This document shows, one piece after another, positions 58,456 to 64,000 of a stretch of 64,000 bases of DNA. How positions within the stretch are numbered: position 1 is the first letter of the stretch; each line of letters begins with the position of its first letter. The position numbers and the translations under genes were made by a program. Under the pieces are notes generated by a model. That model did not search any database. It was not told the DNA's origin and worked only from the letters and a program-made list of their open reading frames with translations. Source of the DNA: Dactylosporangium aurantiacum (lineage in GTDB: Bacteria; Actinomycetota; Actinomycetes; Mycobacteriales; Micromonosporaceae); contig NZ_JNYJ01000003.1 in assembly GCF_000716715.1 (NCBI RefSeq), positions 1 to 64,000 of the forward strand. The letters run 5' to 3'.

Positions 58456-61284
58456 TCACTCCTCGTAGGCGGACGCCGGCGGACACGAGCAGACCAGGTT
58501 CCGGTCGCCGAAGCTGTCGTCGATCCGCCGCACCGGCGGCCAGTACTTCGCCGCCGACACCCCGGCCGGGTAGGCGGCGAGCGACCTCGGGTAGGCGTGC
58601 TCCCACTCGTCCGCGGTCACCACCGCCGCGGTGTGCGGCGCGTTGCCCAGCGGGTTGTCCCCCGCCGGCCACTCGCCGGCCGCGACCCGGTCGATCTCCT
58701 CACGGATCGCGATCATCGCGTCACAGAACCGGTCCAGCTCGGCGAGGTCCTCACTCTCGGTCGGCTCCACCATCAGCGTCCCCGACACCGGGAACGACAT
58801 CGTCGGGGCGTGGAAGCCGTAGTCGATGAGCCGCTTCGCGACGTCCGCGACGCTCACCCCGGTCGCCTTCGTGATCGTGCGCAGGTCCAGGATGCACTCG
58901 TGCGCGACCAGACCCTCGCTGCCGCTGTACAGCACCGGGTAGTGCTCCCGCAGCCGCGCCGCGACGTAGTTGGCCGCCAGCACCGCCGTCGCCGTCGCCT
59001 TCGCCAGCCCGTCGGGGCCCATCAGCCGCAGGTACGCCCACGGGATCGGCAGGATCCCCGCCGAACCCCACGGCGCCGCCGACACCGGACCCACCGGCGC
59101 CGCCGCCCCGCCCTCGAACACCGGGTGCGACGGCAGGAACGCCGCGAGGTGCGCGCGGACCGCGACCGGACCCACGCCCGGACCGCCGCCGCCGTGCGGG
59201 ATGCAGAACGTCTTGTGCAGGTTCAGGTGCGACACGTCCGCGCCGAACTTCCCCGGCTTGGCGAAGCCCAGCAGCGCGTTGAGGTTCGCGCCGTCCACGT
59301 ACACCTGGCCGCCCGCCTCGTGCACCTTCGCGCACAGCTCGGCGATGCCCGTCTCGTACACCCCGTGCGTCGACGGGTACGTCACCATGATCGCGGCGAG
59401 CCGGTCCCGGTGCTGCTCGATCTTCGCCTCGAGGTCGCCCAGGTCGACGTTGCCCAGCTCGTCGCAGGCCACGACCGCGACCCGCATCCCGGCCATCACC
59501 GCGCTCGCGGCGTTCGTGCCGTGCGCGCTGGACGGGATCAGGCACATGTCGCGCCCCGTGTCGCCCCGCGAGTGGTGGTACGCGCGGATCGCCAGCAACC
59601 CGGCCAGCTCCCCCTGCGAACCCGCGTTGGGCTGCAACGACACCGCGTCGTAGCCGGTCACCTCCGCCAGCCACCGCTCCAGGTCGCCGATCAGCCTGCG
59701 GTACCCCTGCGTCTGCGCCGCCGGCGCGAACGGGTGCACGTCGGCGAACTCGGGCCAGGTGATCGGCTCCATCTCCACCGTGGCGTTGAGCTTCATCGTG
59801 CACGACCCGAGCGGGATCATCCCCCGGTCCAGCGCATAGTCCATGTCGGACAGGCGCTTGAGGTAGCGCAGCATCGCCGTCTCGGAGCGGTGCGTGCCGA
59901 ACACCGGGTGCGTCAGGAAGTCACTCGTGCGCCGCAGCTGCGCCGGCACCACGTCCGCGGTGTCCAGCTCGGTCACGTCCACGTGCGACAGCCCGAACGC
60001 GGCGAGCACGTCACGCAGGTGCCCGAACGTCGTGGTCTCGTCGCAGGCGATGCCGACCCGGTCGGCGTCCACCTGCCGCAGGTTGATCCCGCGCTCCGCG
60101 GCGGCCGCGACCACCGCCGCCGCCCCGCCCGGCACGACCGCCGTCACCGTGTCGAAGAACGCCTCGTGCTGCGTGGCGACCCCACCGGCGCGCAACCCCG
60201 CGGCCAGGCGCACCGCCATGTCGTGCGTGCGCGACGCGATCCCGCGCAGCCCGTCCGGGCCGTGGTAGACCGCGTACATGCTGGCCGTGACCGCCAGCAG
60301 CACCTGCGCGGTGCAGATGTTGCTGGTCGCCTTCTCCCGGCGGATGTGCTGCTCCCGGGTCTGCAGCGCCAGCCGGTACGCCGGGGCGCCGTCCGCGTCC
60401 TTGGACACGCCGACCAGCCGGCCCGGCAGCGTGCGCTCCAGGCCCTTGCGGACCGACATGTACCCGGCGTGCGGACCGCCGAAGCCCATCGGCACCCCGA
60501 ACCGCTGCGCGCTGCCCACCGCGACGTCGGCGCCGAACGCGCCCGGCTCCCGCAGCAGGCACAGCGCCAGCAGGTCCGCGGCGAACGTGACGATCGCCCC
60601 CTGCTCGTGCGCCCGCGCGGTCAGCGCCTCCAGGTCCCGCACCGCACCGGACGCGCCCGGGTACTGCACGTGCAGGCCGAAGTACGCCTCGGGCAGCTCG
60701 CCGGCGTCCAGGTCGGCGACGGTGACGGTGATGCCGAGCGGCTCGGCCCGGGTCCGGATCACGGCCAGGGTCTGCGGCAGCACGTCGGCGTCGACCACGT
60801 ACACGTCGGCCTTCACCTTCGAGGACCGGCGCGCGAGGGTCATCGCCTCGGCGGCGGCGGTCGCCTCGTCCAGCAGCGACGCCCCCGCGACCGGCAGGCC
60901 GGTCAGGTCCGCGATCACCGTCTGGAAGTTCAGCAGCGCCTCCAGGCGCCCCTGGCTGATCTCCGGCTGGTACGGCGTGTACGCCGTGTACCAGGACGGG
61001 TCCTCCAGGACGTTGCGCAGGATGACCGGCGGCGTGTGGGTGCCGTAGTAGCCGAGGCCGATCATGCTGACCAGCGTCCGGTTGGCCGACGCGAGGGCGC
61101 GCAGCTCGCCGAGCACCTCGGCCTCGGACGCGGCGAGGGGCAGCGCCAGGGGCTGGTGCCAGCGGATCGAGCCGGGGATCGCGGCGGTCATCAGCGCCTC
61201 GACCGAGTCGTAGCCGACGGTCTTGAGCATCCGCGACTGGTCATCGGGCGACGGTCCGATGTGCCGGCTGGCGAAGTTGGTCAT
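58456..61284 (-). CDS. gcvP: glycine dehydrogenase (decarboxylating), P protein of glycine cleavage
   Basis: A 942-aa fused P protein (both alpha and beta halves in one chain). It starts [17 protein letters not shown], has EATAAAEAM in the N-terminal half, and the PLP lysine in [17 protein letters not shown] of the C-terminal half. It decarboxylates glycine and passes the aminomethyl group to lipoyl-GcvH. GcvT and GcvH genes are not in the window. ATG 61284 starts 80 nt after a glycine riboswitch aptamer on the same strand, so it is switched on by glycine. Longer in-frame starts would read through the riboswitch. Confidence 0.96.
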   Translation of the reverse strand: MTNFASRHIGPSPDDQSRMLKTVGYDSVEALMTAAIPGSIRWHQPLALPLAASEAEVLGELRALASANRTLVSMIGLGYYGTHTPPVILRNVLEDPSWYTAYTPYQPEISQGRLEALLNFQTVIADLTGLPVAGASLLDEATAAAEAMTLARRSSKVKADVYVVDADVLPQTLAVIRTRAEPLGITVTVADLDAGELPEAYFGLHVQYPGASGAVRDLEALTARAHEQGAIVTFAADLLALCLLREPGAFGADVAVGSAQRFGVPMGFGGPHAGYMSVRKGLERTLPGRLVGVSKDADGAPAYRLALQTREQHIRREKATSNICTAQVLLAVTASMYAVYHGPDGLRGIASRTHDMAVRLAAGLRAGGVATQHEAFFDTVTAVVPGGAAAVVAAAAERGINLRQVDADRVGIACDETTTFGHLRDVLAAFGLSHVDVTELDTADVVPAQLRRTSDFLTHPVFGTHRSETAMLRYLKRLSDMDYALDRGMIPLGSCTMKLNATVEMEPITWPEFADVHPFAPAAQTQGYRRLIGDLERWLAEVTGYDAVSLQPNAGSQGELAGLLAIRAYHHSRGDTGRDMCLIPSSAHGTNAASAVMAGMRVAVVACDELGNVDLGDLEAKIEQHRDRLAAIMVTYPSTHGVYETGIAELCAKVHEAGGQVYVDGANLNALLGFAKPGKFGADVSHLNLHKTFCIPHGGGGPGVGPVAVRAHLAAFLPSHPVFEGGAAAPVGPVSAAPWGSAGILPIPWAYLRLMGPDGLAKATATAVLAANYVAARLREHYPVLYSGSEGLVAHECILDLRTITKATGVSVADVAKRLIDYGFHAPTMSFPVSGTLMVEPTESEDLAELDRFCDAMIAIREEIDRVAAGEWPAGDNPLGNAPHTAAVVTADEWEHAYPRSLAAYPAGVSAAKYWPPVRRIDDSFGDRNLVCSCPPASAYEE

Positions 61285-61363
61285 TGGCCACACTCTTTCG
61301 ATCCGGGGTCGGGGTGCACGTCCCTCCCCCTCTGTCGTGTGGCCTCCAGAGGTGCCAACCCGT

Positions 61364-61442
61364 CGCGGTCCTTCTGCCTGAGAGGTTCCGGGGAGGATTT
61401 GCCCCTTCGGCGCCGTCGTTGGTGCAGACGGTCTCTCCCGCG
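61364..61442 (-). promoter_or_regulatory. glycine riboswitch (gcvT element), single aptamer
   Basis: On the minus strand, P1 pairs CGCGG with CCGCG around the hallmark segments CGGGAGAGACC, GGCGCCGAAGGGGCAA and CTCTCAGGCAGAAGGAC. These are the conserved glycine-binding core. A single aptamer is seen; the following region contains CCTCTGGAGG and may be the expression platform. It lies 80 nt upstream of gcvP. Confidence 0.93.
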
Positions 61443-61463
61443 CGGGTATTGCCGGCGCTGCCC

Positions 61464-61491
61464 AATCTACCGGTTCTTTGACCATGGTCAC
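61464..61491 (-). promoter_or_regulatory. promoter of the gcvP transcript
   Basis: On the minus strand a GTGACC-like -35 is followed after 16 nt by -10 TAGATT (61464-61469), placing the start of transcription about 15 nt before the riboswitch. Confidence 0.5.
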
Positions 61492-61521
61492 GAACGCGTG
61501 GCCGACGCCACAGCCGCTAGG

Positions 61522-61535
61522 GCATCCTAGGACAC
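61522..61535. promoter_or_regulatory. 14-bp motif shared with the siderophore promoter
   Basis: GCATCCTAGGACAC, nearly identical in reverse orientation to 50255-50268, about 30 nt upstream of the gcvP -35. It also overlaps a weak hairpin (CTAGG / CCTAG) that could terminate the upstream lipoprotein gene. Confidence 0.4.
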
Positions 61536-61551
61536 TAGCCGGGGTGGGTCG

Positions 61552-62604
61552 TCAGGGCTGCCGGCAGCGGGCGGAGTTGGCGTCCACCATGAGCAGCGAG
61601 CCGTCCACCGCCTCGAAGTCCGTGCCGGTGAGGCCCTTCAGGGCGTTGAGCTGACCGTTGTTCCAGCGGTCGTCCTGCGTACCGGAGAAGTACCAGGGCG
61701 AGCCGTTGTCGGCGAGGATCGCGCCGTACTGCTTGAGCGCCTGCGCCACCACCCGCGCCTGCGCCGGGAACTTCGAGATGTCCACCGACGCCTTCAGGCG
61801 GAACCGGGCCCCCATCGGTGGCAGCGCCGCGTCGGTCGACGACGACGCCGCGTGCCGGGCCGGCCACACGTACGCCTTCCTGGTGCGCGGCGCCGTGAAC
61901 CGGATCGCGTGGTCGATCCGCCCGGCCGCCACCTCCTCCGCGCGCGGCAGCCCGGCCAGCACCGACAGGCCCGCGGCATCCGCCGACGTCCAGCCGGCCC
62001 GGCGCAGGTCGTTGCGGCGCAGGTCGAACACCGCGCCCGAGCCGGCCCGCCACGAGCCGTCGCCGTCGGGGTGCGCGTCGTACAGCTCGTACGCCTTGCA
62101 CGCCGCGGTGTCGTGGACGATGACGTGACGGTCGCCGTCGGCGTTCGGGCCGCCCTCCACGCGGGCGGTGCGCGGGATCGGGTAGGGGCCCTTGTCGCTC
62201 TCGTCGGCGTACTCGAACGTCACCTTGACGCCGGCCTGACCGGCGCCGAGGGTGGTGACCGGGATGCCGAACGGCGCGCCGTCGATGAGGCCCGCGCCGA
62301 AGTCCGGGTGGGCGTGCGCGGACGCGCCGATGCTCGCCACCCACGCGGCGGAGTCCCGGTGCACCGGCAGCCTGGACACGTCGGCGTGCCACACGTTGTC
62401 CGCCGGGAAGATCGTGCACCCGGCCGGTGCCGAGGCCGACGGCGACGTCTGCGCCGACAGCCGGCCCTGCCCGTCCACGGCGGTCGACGGCGACGGGGAC
62501 GGCGAGCCGCCGGCGGCGGTCCGTGCCGGCTCGCCGGACGAGCCGCAACCGCTCACACTCACCGCGAACGCCACCATGACCGCCAGCGCGGCACTGCGCC
62601 TCAT
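61552..62604 (-). CDS. putative lipoprotein of unknown function
   Basis: A 350-aa secreted protein. The N-terminus RRSAALAVMVAFAVSVSGCG is a lipoprotein signal with Cys at residue 20, followed by a Ser/Pro linker. The body (TIFPADNVWHADVSRLPVHR, VIVHDTAACKAYELYDAHPD, DDRWNNGQLNALKGL) shows the pattern of extracellular carbohydrate- or peptide-active proteins, but I cannot name the family. GAGGAGG precedes ATG 62604. It ends 267 nt upstream of the gcvP start on the same strand. Confidence 0.75.
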   Translation of the reverse strand: MRRSAALAVMVAFAVSVSGCGSSGEPARTAAGGSPSPSPSTAVDGQGRLSAQTSPSASAPAGCTIFPADNVWHADVSRLPVHRDSAAWVASIGASAHAHPDFGAGLIDGAPFGIPVTTLGAGQAGVKVTFEYADESDKGPYPIPRTARVEGGPNADGDRHVIVHDTAACKAYELYDAHPDGDGSWRAGSGAVFDLRRNDLRRAGWTSADAAGLSVLAGLPRAEEVAAGRIDHAIRFTAPRTRKAYVWPARHAASSSTDAALPPMGARFRLKASVDISKFPAQARVVAQALKQYGAILADNGSPWYFSGTQDDRWNNGQLNALKGLTGTDFEAVDGSLLMVDANSARCRQP

Positions 62605-62714
62605 GATCCTCCTCGGGTCGGCCCCCGATCCTCGCGGACCAGCCGGCACGATACCCGGACCCGCTGTGCGTCCCGCCCCGCACCCGACCGGTGCGGCTGG
62701 CATGATGGGCCGCG

Positions 62715-63713
62715 ATGCTTCCCAGCCGGCGGGCCCGCCATGACCGTGTCTCGGCCGTCCTCGCCGCATCCGGCGACGACGAGCTGCTCGCGGCCCTGCG
62801 CACCGCCGCCGCGGTCGGGGTCGGGGTCGGCGGCGGGTCGGCGGTCCTGGACGTCGACGGCGCACCCGTGTTCGCCAAGCGGATCCCGATCACCGACCGG
62901 GAGCTCGCCCACCCGCACAGCACCGCGAACCTGTTCGACCTGCCGCTCACCTGCCAGTACGGCATGCACCGCCGCGGCGGGCCCGGCTTCGGGGCGTGGC
63001 GGGAGCTCGCGGCCAACCGCATCGTCACCGAGGGGGTGCTCGCCGGCGCGACCGGGGCGTTCGCGGTGCTGCACCACTGGCGGGTGCTGCCGGGGCGGCC
63101 ACCGGTCCCGGACGAGCACCGCGACGTCGACGCCCTCGTCGCGCAGTACGGCGGGGCACCGCAGGTGCGGACCCGCCTCGAGGAGCTGGCCCGGGCCGGC
63201 GCGAGCCTGGTGCTGTTCCTCGAGCACGTCCCGCACGCGCTGCCCGGCGCCCTCGACCCCGCCGCGGCGCAGACGGTGGAGCGGCAACTGTTCGAGATCG
63301 TGGCGTTCCTGCGCGACGTGCGGCTGCTGCACATGGACGGGCACTTCGGCAACATGCGGGCCGGCGACGGCCGCATCCACCTCGTCGACTTCGGGCTCGC
63401 CACGTCGCCGCGGTTCGACCTCAGCGACGCCGAGCGCGGGTTCGTCGCCCGGCACCTCGGCCACGACCGGGACTACGCGGCGGCGCGGCTGGTGAACTGG
63501 CTCGTCGTCAGCCTGGGCCTGGCGACGATGGACGACGAGGCGCACGCCCGGGACGCGGTCGTGCGCCGGTGCGCGGCCGGCGACCTCCCGGCGGGCCTGC
63601 CGCCGGCCGTCGCGGGCGTGCTGCGGCGGCACGCCGCCGCGGCCGCCCGGATGAACGACTTCCACCGGCGGCTCTGGGCCGGCGACCCGCACGCCCGCTA
63701 CCAGGACCGGTAG
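62715..63713 (+). CDS. protein-kinase-fold phosphotransferase
   Basis: A 332-aa soluble protein with a kinase-like fold. GGGSAVLDVDGAPVFAKRIP fits the nucleotide loop and Lys, VLFLEHVP the hinge, LLHMDGHFGNMRAGDGR the catalytic loop (H-x-D-x-x-x-x-N) and IHLVDFGLATS the metal-binding DFG. The C-terminal lobe is helical. The layout is closer to aminoglycoside/fructosamine kinase-like enzymes than to Hanks-type kinases; substrate unknown. CATGAT ends 8 nt before ATG 62715, a weak leaderless promoter. Divergent from the lipoprotein gene. Confidence 0.75.
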   Translation: MLPSRRARHDRVSAVLAASGDDELLAALRTAAAVGVGVGGGSAVLDVDGAPVFAKRIPITDRELAHPHSTANLFDLPLTCQYGMHRRGGPGFGAWRELAANRIVTEGVLAGATGAFAVLHHWRVLPGRPPVPDEHRDVDALVAQYGGAPQVRTRLEELARAGASLVLFLEHVPHALPGALDPAAAQTVERQLFEIVAFLRDVRLLHMDGHFGNMRAGDGRIHLVDFGLATSPRFDLSDAERGFVARHLGHDRDYAAARLVNWLVVSLGLATMDDEAHARDAVVRRCAAGDLPAGLPPAVAGVLRRHAAAAARMNDFHRRLWAGDPHARYQDR

Positions 63714-63716
63714 GCG

Positions 63717-64000
63717 TCAGGTGCGGGCCGCCACCAGGCCGTACGAGGACGGGGCGACGTTCGGGAACACGTCGGCGAGGGCGCCCAGGCCGCAGCGGCG
63801 CTGCAGGATCTCGCCGATCACCGAGCGGTAGTCGGTGGTGGCGGTCAGGTCGCCGGCGGTGAGCTTCGCCGGGGCGAGCCCCGGCCAGGTGCCGTGGACC
63901 CGGCCGCCGCGGACACCGCCGCCGAGCAGCAGCATGGCGTTACCGTTGCCGTGGTCGACGCCGCGGGAGCCGTTCTCCGCGACGCGCCGCCCGAACTCGC
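63717..64000 (-). CDS. DUF1501 family protein, C-terminal end only
   Basis: The last 93 codons of a DUF1501 protein: EFGRRVAENGSRGVDHGNGN, AMLLLGGGVRGGRVHGTWPG, TTDYRSVIGEILQRRCGLG. DUF1501 proteins belong to the alkaline-phosphatase/sulfatase-like fold and are often Tat-exported; the conserved GVDHGNGNAM region is the metal-binding end of that fold. The 5' part lies beyond the window. It ends 3 nt after the kinase-like gene on the other strand. Confidence 0.85.
   Translation of the reverse strand, partial: EFGRRVAENGSRGVDHGNGNAMLLLGGGVRGGRVHGTWPGLAPAKLTAGDLTATTDYRSVIGEILQRRCGLGALADVFPNVAPSSYGLVAART

Overview
The window is about 64 kb of very GC-rich, gene-dense DNA. It carries many actinobacterial hallmarks: AfsR/SARP and LuxR regulators, HelD, DrrA/DrrB-type ABC genes, a DUF5999 protein, a DUF6319-like protein, GTG/TTG starts and start codons directly behind a TANNNT -10 hexamer. 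A filamentous actinomycete, most likely of the Micromonosporaceae, is my inference; no rRNA or other taxonomic marker is present. I see no tRNA, rRNA, insertion sequence, CRISPR array or origin.

Layout. 0-2.2 kb: end of a thiolase gene and a fused enoyl-CoA hydratase/3-hydroxyacyl-CoA dehydrogenase (beta-oxidation). 2.4-5.0 kb: an LPVTG cell-wall protein built of Ig-like repeats. 5.0-7.7 kb: MarR regulator, drug-efflux MFS protein and a small membrane protein. 7.8-9.7 kb: two-component system, divergent from DrrA/DrrB-type ABC genes (9.8-11.6 kb) whose two genes are joined by a 30-codon relay ORF and a duplicated start site. 11.6-14.0 kb: HelD-type RNA polymerase helicase. 14.2-18.9 kb: methyltransferase, a small protein, a transglutaminase-like gene broken by an in-frame amber codon, an orphan, a VapBC-like toxin-antitoxin pair and a DUF6319-like protein. 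19.3-21.5 kb: PlsC acyltransferase, GNAT acetyltransferase and a protein with an HTH-like C-terminus.

21.6-31.1 kb is the most unusual block. A large LuxR-type ATPase regulator faces an operon of a 41-aa ORF, an IniC-sized dynamin-like GTPase, a membrane protein with a GrpE-like domain, an IniA-sized dynamin-like GTPase and an acidic protein. A membrane-tethered Hsp70 without a substrate-binding domain converges on the operon. I read this as an iniBAC-like membrane-remodelling module with its own membrane-bound chaperone pair.

31.3-38.9 kb: glycerophosphodiesterase, Atg22-like MFS protein, SARP/NB-ARC/TPR regulator, thymidine kinase and AidB-like acyl-CoA dehydrogenase. 38.9-49.4 kb: acetyltransferase, tyrosine recombinase, methyltransferase, a 28-aa membrane peptide, a winged-helix protein, an EEP phosphatase/nuclease, a DrrC/UvrA2-like ABC protein, a zinc-ribbon protein coupled to an ACC-deaminase-like enzyme, PadR with two DUF1048 proteins, a SnoaL-like protein and a DapA-like aldolase. 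50.3-54.5 kb: a siderophore locus with two NIS synthetases and an SbnH-like PLP decarboxylase. 54.5-64 kb: peptide deformylase, a substrate-binding/vWA protein with an EF-hand loop, a PabB-like enzyme, DUF5999, glycine-riboswitch-controlled GcvP, a lipoprotein, a kinase-fold protein and the end of a DUF1501 gene.

More than twenty genes have a TANNNT-like hexamer ending 6-8 nt before the start codon and no usable Shine-Dalgarno. Leaderless transcription therefore looks common here, and I used it to choose several starts.
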